Below are positions 11,601 through 21,265 of a stretch of 64,000 nt of DNA, piece by piece. Each line of letters begins with the position of its first letter. Position 1 is the stretch's first letter. The stretch comes from Rhynchopus sp. YZ270_cl-10 (lineage: Eukaryota > Euglenozoa > Diplonemea > Diplonemida > Diplonemidae), in contig OZ037924.1 of assembly GCA_964035575.1 (NCBI GenBank), positions 806,001 to 870,000 on the forward strand. The letters run 5' to 3'. A program made the translations under genes and the position numbers. The notes beneath the pieces are model-generated. The model worked only from the letters and a program-made list of their open reading frames with translations, did not search any database and was not told the DNA's origin.

Positions 11601-14229
11601 TTGCAATGCAAAACCACTTCAATCGTCGTCAACACTTTGCCAGCTCCGTTGTCAATCACAGTGGGGGTGGTTGCAGTGTATTTTGGCAGTCCTTTTGAAG
11701 GGAATGCTATCCAAAACACCTCTGGAACCGAGAATGAGGTGAATGTTGCGGTATCAGTGGAGAGGGGTGGGGTGAAGGTGACGGCATATGTTTTAGAAGT
11801 GGAGTGTGTCGCGGAGTGTTCACCTTCTTCAGATAATCCGACGAATCAAGCAAGGACAGAGTTTGCAGATAGCTTTTCAATTAGAAAGGCAGATTATACG
11901 CCAGGAATGCAGCATATTCTTCGCATCACCGCAACCTCCGGAATGTCCTCCGCATCCACAACCATCTCCATCTTCATCAACGAAGCTACTCCAACCCCAA
12001 ATCTCTTTCTCCGATCGCTCTCTCACCCAGGAGACTCAGTAGTACCTTCTACCGACCGATACCTCCTCCAAGCGGTCCAATTTCCAGAATCATCTCCACT
12101 TCAATTCATATGGAATTCCATCCCAACTATCGACACCCCAACCGACTCTTTGCTTTCTATTGACCCTGGAGTGCTTTCCCCTGGAGCAGAATACCGTTTT
12201 TCGGTAGGTCTGTTTGATTCAGAAGTATTAGTTCATACGATAAAGGTGGGAGCTCTGCCACTTCAGGGGAGGTGTGGGTATGAAACCACTTCTTCTTCTT
12301 CTTCTTCTTCTTCGTCTTCATTGATAATTTTTTGCGAAGGGTTTCAATCTGAAGGGACGCTGACGTATAGGTTTGTGAGAATTCTCGGAGGAGGGGGAGA
12401 GGTCGACCTTTCTGGAGGTTATGTCCTCTCCAGACGTCTCGCAACGTTGCTTCCGACAAACTCAGGTCTCTTCTCTGCTGAGTTAGTTTCAATCCGGATC
12501 TTCATCAAATCCGCTTTAGGGGAAATTTTTAGCGACCTCAAAATCCCTTCCACCCCGACCCCTTCTCTCTCCGCTCTTTCCGCGTATCACAATGGAGATT
12601 CCAACCTTGCATCAGCTCTTCTCCAATTCGAGCTGGATTCTGCAATAACTGTTAACTCCTCGATCTTTGCAAGCACCCTATCAACGTTCATTGCAACAGT
12701 AGAAGCCCCTGGGGATGTAGAACAACTTGCATACATCTATTGTGTTGTAGCAGAGAATGTGAAAAAGTTGGATGGATCTGTGATCGAAGGATTGGCAGAA
12801 GGCGTGAAGGTGTACGTAGAGAAGTTGGCTGGGTTGGAAGGGGTTGGGGATGAGGAGAAGGAGTGCGTTGTGCGTGGGGTGTCGGCGTTGGTTGGGGTGG
12901 CGAGGGTGGCTGGGGGTGGTGGGGCGGGAAGGACCCTACGTGATGCTGTGGCGCGGCTGCTCCTTTCCACACCGCAGCTCCCAGGAGCCTCCCCGCAGGT
13001 CGTGGCGACAGAGGAGCTGTACAGCTACTTTGCGACCCTCACACCAAAGATGAGCACTACCCTGACCGCAACACCGTTCAAAGGGCGGAGGAGATTTGCC
13101 GATGCAGAGGTCTCCTTCGCTGTACCAGAAGGGGAGACTCAGGTATGGAAAAACAGTCCTTTAAGAAGTCTTGGTGTGAAGGGGGGCGCTATTTTGAGCT
13201 ATGTTCTGCTATTTTCTGCTATTCTGGGGGATCTAGATTATTTTGGTGCGGCTAAAGGGAGATGCTATTTTGTGCTATTTTGGGGGTCGTCAGAGCCACA
13301 CCATCTGAAGTCCTATTTTTTGGTCATTTCAAAAATTCAAAAAAAAACTCCCCCTAAAACAGACCCCCCACCGTATTGGCATTGCTATTTGGAGTGCTGA
13401 GGTTCCTTCTCCCATTCCTACTTCTCTCTTCGGAAGTGACACCGCTGCAGTGCTTCTATCGTATACTATGGATGTGGTCCTGCAGAGGGAAGCATTGGTC
13501 ACGACACAGGACGTTATCATATCAATTCCTGCTCTTGACACGGTGCTTCCACAGTCATCTGCAGCAGGGGTATATTATGATCCAACTGAAGCAGCGTGGA
13601 GAACCGATGGGATCACCTCCGTTGAGCAATCTAACTCCATCTGGCGGCTCCATAGCGCGCATCTCACGCAGTTCGCGGTCATCCAAGCAGAGGAGGGGAC
13701 CACCAATGACGATGACTCCCCCAATCTGATATGGCTCTGGATCCTTCTTGCGGTTCTCCTTCTCTGTTCGATCCTTCTTCTGTTCCTCTTCTGCTGTTGC
13801 CGCAAGAAGGAGAAGAAGACCCCCTCTGAGCCAGAACAGCGTGAAGTGGTCTCGGAGGATTCGTTCCCGTCGTATCCGTTTGACCGTCCGGAGAAAGGGA
13901 TTGAGGAGGAGAAGCCTCCCAGGAAGGGTCTCGAGGAGAGTGGGGAAGTTCATGTAGGTGGAGGAGGAGGGGGAGGAGGAGGGATGACACAAGGAGGAGC
14001 GAATCTGAACCCTATAGACAGGGCCTTTGTGGTGGAGACGCATCGTCCCTCGGCCGACCCCGACTTTGAGCCGCGTCAACAGCAGCCCCTTCAGCCCCCC
14101 GTGCGTCAGCCGTTCCAACCAGATAGCGGGAATGGGAAGGCCTCTGATACACCAGGTCACACAGCAACAAGGTCGTTGCTGCCTCCACCAGGGGTGGGGT
14201 CGATGTCGAGTTATTCCTCATCTATGTGA
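5622..14229 (+). CDS. giant single-pass surface protein: signal peptide, 13 beta-type repeats, REJ/PKD-like stalk, GPS-like site, TM, acidic/Pro tail
   Basis: Exon 1 (5622-13142, 2,507 codons) joins exon 2 (13402-14229, 275 aa) in phase 0 over a 259-bp intron (donor CAG/GTATGG, acceptor GCTGAG). The protein is about 2,782 aa. Residues 1-19 are a signal peptide. Up to about residue 1,650 there are 13 degenerate repeats of about 125 aa, with a motif like FSEAEIRxGGxxLTLxLxxGETW, then GFxARK, then YDIxxxExIxIxxP. Next come an Ig-like segment and a Cys-containing region resembling REJ/PKD modules (KYDFKWSLPDGVSLPSG), with a Ser run near 12290. Exon 2 encodes WRTDGI...HLTQFAVIQ, a GPS-like motif of GAIN domains without the usual cysteines. 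It is followed by a TM helix (LIWLWILLAVLLLCSILLL), a CCCRKK stop-transfer and a tail with a Gly run. An adhesive or recognition role at the cell surface is likely but inferred. The spliced model is preferred because exon 1 otherwise reads into low-complexity sequence ending at 13400. Confidence 0.88.
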
Positions 14230-14236
14230 AAAAGGT

Positions 14237-14468
14237 GGTGGTGTGTGTGTTTGATAACTAGTAGGGGTAATTCTTGCTCAGAATATGGCCCCAAAAGGGG
14301 GGGGAGGGTGCTCACGTCACGGCAGACGCCCCCGAAGGGTCGTGACGGTGATGCAGTGGTTGAGTGCCTTCCTGGGCCGCGTGCTTGTATTGCGGGTGGC
14401 AGGAGTGGCAGCACTCGTTTAGGCTTTTTCTGTCCAAGTGGCAGGCCCCACAGCGGGTGTGTGTGTGG
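14237..14468 (-). mobile_element. 5'-truncated LINE copy in a GT/CA microsatellite
   Basis: Bases 14251-14455 match the 3' end of the LINE at 23411 onward, including the C-terminal GACHLDRKSLNECCHSC coding segment. GT repeats flank both sides (14237-14250 and 14456-14468). It begins only about 20 bases after the stop codon of the giant gene and so lies in its 3' untranslated region. Confidence 0.9.
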
Positions 14469-15066
14469 GGGGGAAATGGGGAGTTATGGTTGTTTTCTGT
14501 GTGATTTGACGAAAATTTTGTTTTTGTTTTCTGGTTGTTATCTCGGTGGGGGGGAGGAAAAGCGAACAGAAAGAGAATAAATACCCGCAAGGGGACAGTA
14601 GATTTTTAAAGAAACGAATGTGATCAAAGATGACTAGAGACTTAGGTTCATCTTTTAAACTTTTTTTTTTGAATTCATATTTTAGATATCATGGGTAGTG
14701 GGGGGGGGTGGGATGTTAAAAAAATAGTGAAAATCCTGTCATGACAGATACACTAAAACAGATTTTGTTTATCAAAACTCATGCAAACCAAAAGCATGCA
14801 ACCACTGCGTTTTTGTTTCTGTTTCAACAAACTCAATAGCGAATCGCCAAAAAAAAACAATGGCAAATATAACTACATTTTACCCTTTTGCTCCCGTTCC
14901 CCTTTTGTGGACGCGAATGCGTCATATTCCAGTTGTTTCACGCTTCTTCCTGCTCCTCTGGTCCTTGTGGTGGAGGTCCCTCATGGAGCCCGTCATATGG
15001 GGAAAACCACCCGCAGACACCATTGAAGCAAACCAGGACCTAAAACCAGGACTCAATGTTTTTTCT

Positions 15067-15112
15067 AAGGTGACTAAGCATGAGGAAGGCTTAGAGTTCA
15101 TCTCATAAAAAT
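15067..15112 (+). repeat. hairpin element copy
   Basis: CTAAGC (15074-15079) pairs with GCTTAG (15089-15094) around ATGAGGAAG. AAGGTGA precedes and AGTTCATCTCATAAAA follows. Confidence 0.7.
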
Positions 15113-15255
15113 CTTACTATTTTTTTTGCTGTTTGATTTGCATGACGTTCATCTTCCGACATCTCTGATATGCCCTTCTCTTTTGTTCGTTACATAAAGT
15201 CTGATTAGAAAATTAGTGGCAAATTAGTGGCTCGAAGGTCCAACCTGATTTAATA

Positions 15256-15354
15256 CACCTGATTTTTGCCTGAAATTTGGTGTTTAGTCGAGTTTGGTGG
15301 TATTTAAAACCCCCCCACTAAACTCCACCAAAATTTCAGGCAAAATTTCAGGTG
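15256..15354. repeat. imperfect palindrome of about 100 bp
   Basis: CACCTGATTTTTGCCTGAAA at the left is complemented by TTTCAGGCAAAATTTCAGGTG-like sequence at the right. Inner arms are TTTAGTCGAGTTTGGTGG and CCACTAAACTCCACCAAA. The spacer is a short T/A-C tract. Confidence 0.7.
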
Positions 15355-15407
15355 GATAATTTGACGCTATTTTGTTTGATTTGTGTAAAGTATTCAATGG
15401 AAAGTAG

Positions 15408-15442
<35 letters not shown>

Positions 15443-15906
15443 GTCTTCCCGAAAAGCTGTTAATAAGGCTCTATCCCCTACCACTGGAGGAAGGGTTTCT
15501 GTGCTAAAAAAAAAAAAAAGAAGCATTCAGTCATTCCCCACCTTCAGTTGTTCAACAAAGGCCTCGCCGTGCCATTAGTAAAGAAACCCCTACTCTCTTT
15601 TTTTTGGTCATCAATATTCGTTAGTCATCCGTAGTTCAGTTTTTCGTTTCTCTCTTTCGTTTTCTCTCTCCCACGGAGGGAAGAGGGGGAGTGTTTTTGC
15701 GTCAATTATCAACTTCAGTTTTTTTTTAAAAATTGGTGCAGCCTTTTTTTTGCTTCCTCTTGTTTGCAATGCCAATTTTCGCATGTTTTGTGTCGAAGTG
15801 GAAAAAGAAAATGTACCCCCCTCCCACCATCATTGCCGTTGTGTGGAGTCGTTCCCTCCCCAGGCCACCCTATATCATATGTCTGACAGATAAAAAACAC
15901 TCAACA

Positions 15907-16872
15907 ATGCCGTACACACTCTTCCTTGCAGCATTCTGCCTGACACTGCTGACCGTAGACGCCGAGCAGGTTGTGCAGACAGCAGAGGTCGACATTGCAG
16001 CAAATGCGCACCACACCTTCACCTTCGAGACACCTTTGACAGCCACCCTCCTCAAGTCGGTGTCTCTTGTGAACGTTGCACAGCAGGGATCATGCGCGAA
16101 CGATACGGTTCAGGTGTCTCTTGCGGTTGCAGATGCTGTCTACAACAAGAAGATTGGCTTCAACAACTCGGAGTGGGTGCAGTTTGTGGGGACAAACACG
16201 AGCAGCTCTGTCACCGCGGATGTCACTGTTCTGAACTGTGCTTCCCGTCTGAAGGCTGTGGCGGTGTTCTACTATGTTGATCCTACCCCTCTTGTTTTGT
16301 TCTCCGAGCCTAAGGTGGTCAGTGGTAGTGACGGGGATGGGATGGACGTCACGGTTCCTCTGGACTCTTCGTATGTTGGAAGTGTCACACTGCGTCTTCT
16401 GGACCTTGCTGGGTGCGACAACAAAAGCTACGAGGTGCTGTTTGTGTCGGCGTACACGAGCACCATGCTGAACGACACATTCGCTCAGGTGGGGGACCGC
16501 CTCACGTTTGAATATGACCACCTCTTCCAGCTGCCTTCGTACGAGTCAAAGATAGAGGTCCTTACGTGGGTGCTGACGGAGTTCCCGGCTAGCTGCGCCG
16601 CAAACTTTGTTGTGGAACTGGACTGCTACCACGTGGACATCCCCATCAGTGTCGCACCACCTACCAGTGCGCCGTACACACTCACACCCACCACACCATA
16701 CCCAGCTTCCACCTCGACATACGCTCCTTATGGGGGCAGTGCTGACTTTGACTGGCAGGTGTTCTTGATTGTGATGGGTACTGGTGGTGTGGTCTTTTTG
16801 GTGGTCGTTGGTGCAATCATCTGGAAGTATGGATTCCACGCCAAAATGAGTTTTGGGAAAGGAACGGCCTGA
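15907..16872 (+). CDS. family A surface protein A1 (two-domain type I membrane protein)
   Basis: A 321-aa protein. Start chosen at 15907 because MPYTLFLAAFCLTLLTVDA is a signal peptide (residues 1-19) shared by all family A members; the frame is open 58 codons upstream. Domain 1 spans about residues 20-130 (Cys 63 and 111, ending VAVFYYVD). Domain 2 spans about 135-245 (Cys 170, 230, 240, ending YHVDI). A Pro/Thr stalk follows (248-275), then FDWQ and a TM helix (about 285-306) and a 15-residue tail. The domains repeat each other (SLVNVAQQGSC versus LRLLDLAGC; NCASRLKAVAVFY versus SCAANFVVELDC). N-glycosylation sequons are frequent. The acceptor-like GACAG/ATAAAAAACACTC lies just before the ATG; upstream of it the sequence is unlike A2-A4. 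The tail lacks the dileucine of other members. Family not recognised; a surface recognition role is inferred. Confidence 0.85.
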   Translation: MPYTLFLAAFCLTLLTVDAEQVVQTAEVDIAANAHHTFTFETPLTATLLKSVSLVNVAQQGSCANDTVQVSLAVADAVYNKKIGFNNSEWVQFVGTNTSSSVTADVTVLNCASRLKAVAVFYYVDPTPLVLFSEPKVVSGSDGDGMDVTVPLDSSYVGSVTLRLLDLAGCDNKSYEVLFVSAYTSTMLNDTFAQVGDRLTFEYDHLFQLPSYESKIEVLTWVLTEFPASCAANFVVELDCYHVDIPISVAPPTSAPYTLTPTTPYPASTSTYAPYGGSADFDWQVFLIVMGTGGVVFLVVVGAIIWKYGFHAKMSFGKGTA

Positions 16873-18035
16873 GCGGGCAATTTGACAGCTTTCATGCGCA
16901 GCTTCGTATGGGCCAACAAAGAAGCCTGATGCAAAGTTGCGGAAAGTTACCAGCGTTTTTTTTAGCTAAGCAGAGACTTGGCTTTTTCTGACCTCCTGTT
17001 TTTTTCCTTTTATGTCGAGTGACGGCATCCCGAACAACCATCTGAGTGACGAGAGGACACAACCAAATTATAAACCCAATGTGTTCCCTCGAGCTAACGG
17101 TGGAGATAAAGATGTGTGTTCACGACGAGTCATATTCGCAAGGTTTTTCCCCCAACAATAGCATTTTTCTTCGTTCCCCTCCCGTCTTTGTCTAGTTTGA
17201 TTGAAATCGAAGGCTGGCTTAGACTTCGCTTAGACTTCGTCAATACAAACGAAAGGCAAGAAATGTGAGCTAAAGGGCCCCACCTTTCGAAGCTCTGGGG
17301 AAATCCCTCTCATAAAAATTCTTATAAAAAAAAAATCTAGTTTTGTTTTTTGAGATCATGTGCGTCAGTGAGCTGCAGTCATCGTTCATGTTTACTTTTT
17401 TATTCCAACCTTTTTTCTTTTAGGTGCCAGCACACAACGCATGGGAACAAGAAAAACCCACCATAGGTTTTTCCTTAATCTCAAAAAGAATGCTCGTTTC
17501 TTTTTTCCCTTTCCCTTTCTCTTTCCCTTTTTTGCCTTTTTTAGAAAAAAAATTGTTGATTCATACCCGTACTTTCAATTCATTTGACTGTATCTGTTTA
17601 TGGTAAGACTTTTTTTGTTTTTCGCTCTTGTATCTGCTTGACATTGCATCCGTTAGCTTCGCGCAAACAACTCTGATGTCTGCACTCACAACTTTGCTTT
17701 TACTTTTATATGTTCAGCGTACAGCAAAACACTTCCACGTTTCTATGAGATACTATGTTCTTTTCCGCAAACGCTTCAGCCAAAAGAGGCGCCGACCGGA
17801 ATCGGAATCTTTTCCCCCCCCCACCACCTGACACGCGAGCGCAGCCAGTCCAGTTGGCCATAATTCTGTCTGCCTTCCTTCCCTTCAAAGGGGTGGTGCC
17901 ACTGAGTGCTGGTGTGGGTTCAAAAAAAACAAAAACAAAAAGCAGCAATTAAAAAAGGGGTGTGTACGCTTTGTCTTTGTGCGTGTTTCTGCTTCGCTTC
18001 TTTGCAACCTTCTCAACAGATAAAAACACTCAACA
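16873..18035. other. spacer between A1 and A2
   Basis: Holds a hairpin element at 16963-17000 soon after the A1 stop. From 17956 it contains the upstream block shared with A3, ending in the pyrimidine-rich CTTCTTTGCAACCTTCTC plus AACAG before ATAAAAACACTCAACAATG. The rest shows nothing recognisable. Confidence 0.5.
16963..17000 (+). repeat. divergent hairpin element copy after A1
   Basis: GCTAAG (16965-16970) pairs with CTTGGC (16977-16982), one G-T pair included, around CAGAGA. It is followed by TTTTTCTGACC and a T/C tract, and lies about 90 bases after the A1 stop codon. Confidence 0.5.
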
Positions 18036-19061
18036 ATGCCGCACACGTCCCTCTTCCTTGCAGCATTCTGCCTGACACTGCTGACCGTAGACGCCGAGCA
18101 GGTTGTGCAGACAGCAGAAGTTGATATTGCAGCAAATGCGCACCACGTCTTCACCTTCGAGACACCTTTGACAGCCACCCTCCTCAAGTCGGTGTCTCTT
18201 GTGAACATTGCACAGCAGGGCTCGTGTGCGAACAAGGAAGTGCCTCTGTCAGTGGAGCTCGCAGGGAATGTGTACAACCAGAAGATTGGCTTCAACAACT
18301 CGGAGTGGGTGCAGTTTGTGGGGACAAACACGAGCAGCTCTGTCACGACCGTGGGTGTCACTGTTCTGAACTGTGCTTCCCGTCTGAAGGCTGTGGCGGT
18401 GTTCTACACTATCGACCCGAAGCCTGTTGTTGTGTCCTCTGAGCCTAAGGTGATTGGTGGTGAGGGGGCGACTATGGATGTCACCGTTCCTGTGGAATCT
18501 TCGTATGTTGCGAGCGCCACACTGCGTGTTGTGAACCTTGTGAACTGCGGCGGCAAGAGCTTTGAGGTTCAGTTTGGGACGGACTTCATGGGAAGTGGAG
18601 ACGAGAACGCCTCCATCTCCCACGTTGGGGACCACCTCACCTTCGCCTATGGGAACATGCTGCAGCTTTCTGAGTACTCCTCGAGTATGTCGCTCACGCT
18701 GTGGGTGCTCCTGAAGGGCTTCCCGTCGGGCTGTGTGGCAAACTTTGTTGTGGACCTGGACTGCCACCACGTCGACATCCCCCGTACTGTGGCGCCGCCC
18801 ACAGAGACACCTACGACACCGTGGCCGCCGTCTACGTTCACATTTGCTCCGCTGGGGGGTGACGACTTTGACTGGACGGTCTTCTGGATCGTGATGGGCA
18901 GTGGAAGTGCGATCTTCCTCGTTGTGATGATTGTGGGTGCCGTCCTGTGGAAACACGGCTACGGAAGAAGGCCTGCGACAGCAACAGTCATGAACGGTGT
19001 AGTAGTAGCGAGCGTGGTTGATAATGCGTGCGAACACGAGTCGTCGCTGCTTGTTCAGTGA
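18036..19061 (+). CDS. family A surface protein A2
   Basis: A 341-aa paralogue of A1. Signal peptide MPHTSLFLAAFCLTLLTVDA, domain 1 nearly identical to A1 over residues 20-62 and over IGFNNSEWVQFVGTNTSS, but with a different patch between them (NKEVPLSVELAGNVYNQ). Domain 2 contains VVNLVNC and CVANFVVDLDCHHVDI. A Pro/Thr stalk leads to FDWTVFWIVMGSGSAIFLVV (TM) and a 35-residue tail ending ESSLLVQ, a dileucine close to an acidic residue. The acceptor-like AACAG lies 19 bases before the ATG, and the upstream block 17956-18035 is shared with A3. Likely a glycosylated plasma-membrane protein; partner and ligand are unknown. Confidence 0.85.
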   Translation: MPHTSLFLAAFCLTLLTVDAEQVVQTAEVDIAANAHHVFTFETPLTATLLKSVSLVNIAQQGSCANKEVPLSVELAGNVYNQKIGFNNSEWVQFVGTNTSSSVTTVGVTVLNCASRLKAVAVFYTIDPKPVVVSSEPKVIGGEGATMDVTVPVESSYVASATLRVVNLVNCGGKSFEVQFGTDFMGSGDENASISHVGDHLTFAYGNMLQLSEYSSSMSLTLWVLLKGFPSGCVANFVVDLDCHHVDIPRTVAPPTETPTTPWPPSTFTFAPLGGDDFDWTVFWIVMGSGSAIFLVVMIVGAVLWKHGYGRRPATATVMNGVVVASVVDNACEHESSLLVQ

Positions 19062-20224
19062 CCAGGGAGGAAATACAATGCGACGAGGCCGACTACGCCT
19101 GAAAATAGGATATTTCCCTTTGTTTACTTATTGTCATCATATCCTGAAGTTGAGTTTAAATCAGGCAGCATTCGATAGTTACTGGGAAGATCAAATCAGG
19201 GCAGCCCTTACAGGCATGTGCCGAAGTGCGCCCGCCGAGTGAGAGTCACACTTGGTGTGGGGTTTTATTTTTAAACGTTTTTGTTTTTGCATCACAATCT
19301 TCGCGCATCCTCGTTACACGATGTTCATCATGCTCGAACACCACGTTGTACGTGCCAAAATTGCGAACTACGGCTGAGTATTCGACATTACCACTGAACA
19401 CACTTGTGCAATTACACACAGCTGATATTGTGTGATAGCGATTGTGATCAAGGTAACTGAGCAAGAGACTTATAGGTTCGTCTGATAGACTTTTTCTTTC
19501 TCTCTTTTTCACACTACGGTACGGGTAAGTCTACTTACCCAGTTTCCTTTTACATTTTCTGTTGTTGGCCGCGGGTACCTGCTTTCATCCAGCTGGCATC
19601 GTACGTGAGTCAGTCGGAGGTGCCTGCATCAACAACTTCACTTTTTTTCTTTTTCTTCTTTTTGAATACTTTTGTAAGTATGCTGTAAAGTGGGCACGAG
19701 CTTGATTGATTGCTAACATTGTCTACAACCGGAAGGATGAATGACTAGCACTTTGATACTCGCACCACACAATAGCAAAAGGGCAGCTGTGACCGCCGTC
19801 AACTTTTTTTTTGAAAACTTGGTTGTATGAGCGCAGACACCCGAGGATGAGCTCCGCTATTTTTTCTTTTTGTTTGGTTTTTTTTGTGCCCTAAACTGCA
19901 GCCAAAGGTCATGCACGTGGTTGTCCTGTACCCCATCCCATCCTGTTGAAGATCGTCCTGTTTTGCAGCACCCGCTCGCTATTGCAGCAAAACAGGACAG
20001 CTTCTTAAGGGAGGACAGGTCAAAATCGCGAGCATGCTTTTCCAGCAGTCCCTCTTCCTCTCTTCTGAAAATGAAATTGTCAAAAATCGGGCCGCAAATC
20101 GTTGGAATTTGTGGCATGGTTTTTTAAAAATCAAAAAAGGGTGTGTACGCTTTTGTCTTCGCATTGTGCGTGTTTCTGCTTCGCTTTGTTTGCAACCTTC
20201 TCAACAGATAAAAAACACTCAACA
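19062..20224. other. spacer between A2 and A3
   Basis: Contains a degenerate hairpin-element copy (about 19449-19500: GGTAACTGAGCAAGAGACTT, then GGTTCGTCTGATAGAC and T/C tract) and, from about 20139, the upstream block shared with A2 (GGGTGTGTACGCTTT to AACAG). Otherwise nothing recognisable. Confidence 0.45.
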
Positions 20225-21265
20225 ATGCCGCATACACCCCTCTTCCTTGCAGCACTCTGCCTGACACTGCTGACCGTACACGCCGAGCAGGTTGTGCAGA
20301 CAGCAGAAGTTGATATTGCAGCAAATGCGCACCACACCTTCACCTTCGAGACACCTTTGACAGCCACCCTCCTCAAGTCGGTGTCTCTTGTGAACGTTGC
20401 ACAGCAGGGCTCATGCGCGACCGATACGTTGCAGGTGTCTGTTGTGATTGCGGACACTGTCTACAACCAGAAGATTGGCTTCAACAACTCGGAGTGGGTG
20501 CAGTTTGTGGGGACAAACACGAGCAGCTCTGTCACGACCGTGGATGTCACTGTTCTGAACTGTGCTTCCCGTCTGAAGGCTGTGGCGGTGTTCTACACTA
20601 TCGACCCGAAGCCTGTTGTTGTGTCCTCTGAGCCTAAGGTGATTGGTGATGGCGGGGAGATTCTGAGTGTCACCGTTCCTGTGGAATCTTCGTATGTTGC
20701 GAGCGCCACACTGCGTGTTGTGAACCTTGTGAACTGCGACGGCAAGAGCTTCGAGGTTCAGTTTGGAACAACGTACACAGTGGGCACCAAGAACACCACA
20801 ATCTCCCACGTTGGCGACACAATCACAGTCGACGATGGGAACATGCTGCAGCTTCCTAGGTACTCCTCGAGTATGTCGCTCACAACCTACGTTCTTGTCA
20901 GAGACCTCCCCTCCGCATGTGTCGCAAACTTCGTGGTGAACCTTGACTGCCACCACGTCGACATCCCCCTCACTGGTGCACCGCCCACAGCTGTACCCAC
21001 CACACCATGGCCTGTGTCCACTTACACATTCGCCCCCTTGGACCTCCCTGGCTTCGACTGGGGGATCTTCTTCATTGTGCTGGGCAGTGGCGGTGCTGCT
21101 TTCTTAATTGTGACTGGTGCCATTGTCTGGAAGTACGGCCTTTACGGCAAAAGCGGGCACGTTGTGACAGGAACAGTCGTAAGTGGGGTTGTGGTGCAGG
21201 ATGAAGTGGTGGTGGTGCCCGACGCTGAAGCAGGTCAGTGCGAGGCGTCTCTGCTGGTTGAGTGA
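20225..21265 (+). CDS. family A surface protein A3
   Basis: A 346-aa member with signal peptide MPHTPLFLAALCLTLLTVHA. Domain 1 keeps the conserved framework but carries its own variable patch (TDTLQVSVVIADTVYNQ). Domain 2 has VVNLVNC and ACVANFVVNLDCHHVDI. Stalk LTGAPPTAVPTTPWP, then FDWGIFFIVLGSGGAAFLIV (TM), and a tail of about 50 residues ending CEASLLVE. The stalk and domain-2 end resemble A5 more than A1. The start follows the acceptor-like AACAG/ATAAAAAACACTC. A run of 24 A (21265-21288) begins at the stop codon itself, so the downstream flank of other members is missing. Function unknown beyond membrane display. Confidence 0.85.
   Translation: MPHTPLFLAALCLTLLTVHAEQVVQTAEVDIAANAHHTFTFETPLTATLLKSVSLVNVAQQGSCATDTLQVSVVIADTVYNQKIGFNNSEWVQFVGTNTSSSVTTVDVTVLNCASRLKAVAVFYTIDPKPVVVSSEPKVIGDGGEILSVTVPVESSYVASATLRVVNLVNCDGKSFEVQFGTTYTVGTKNTTISHVGDTITVDDGNMLQLPRYSSSMSLTTYVLVRDLPSACVANFVVNLDCHHVDIPLTGAPPTAVPTTPWPVSTYTFAPLDLPGFDWGIFFIVLGSGGAAFLIVTGAIVWKYGLYGKSGHVVTGTVVSGVVVQDEVVVVPDAEAGQCEASLLVE

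Larger units (their letters stand above)
14469..15906. other. spacer before first family A gene
   Basis: Contains a degenerate hairpin-element copy (14617-14672, with the GAATGTGATCAA lead also seen at 55861, 60515 and 63500), a good copy at 15067-15112, a palindrome at 15256-15354, a T run at 15411-15440 and a pyrimidine-rich stretch from about 15600. No gene is seen. Confidence 0.5.

Noticed and set aside
13143-13400. Extension of the giant protein by 86 residues to a stop at 13400
   Set aside because: The extension is low-complexity and hydrophobic without sense, while a GTATGG donor and an in-phase acceptor join the upstream part to an exon with the GPS-like motif and TM.
18249-19037. 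262-codon minus-strand open frame opposite A2 (and similar ones opposite A3, A5 and B genes)
   Set aside because: They are Arg/His-rich antisense shadows of the conserved surface-protein genes, not conserved as proteins themselves.
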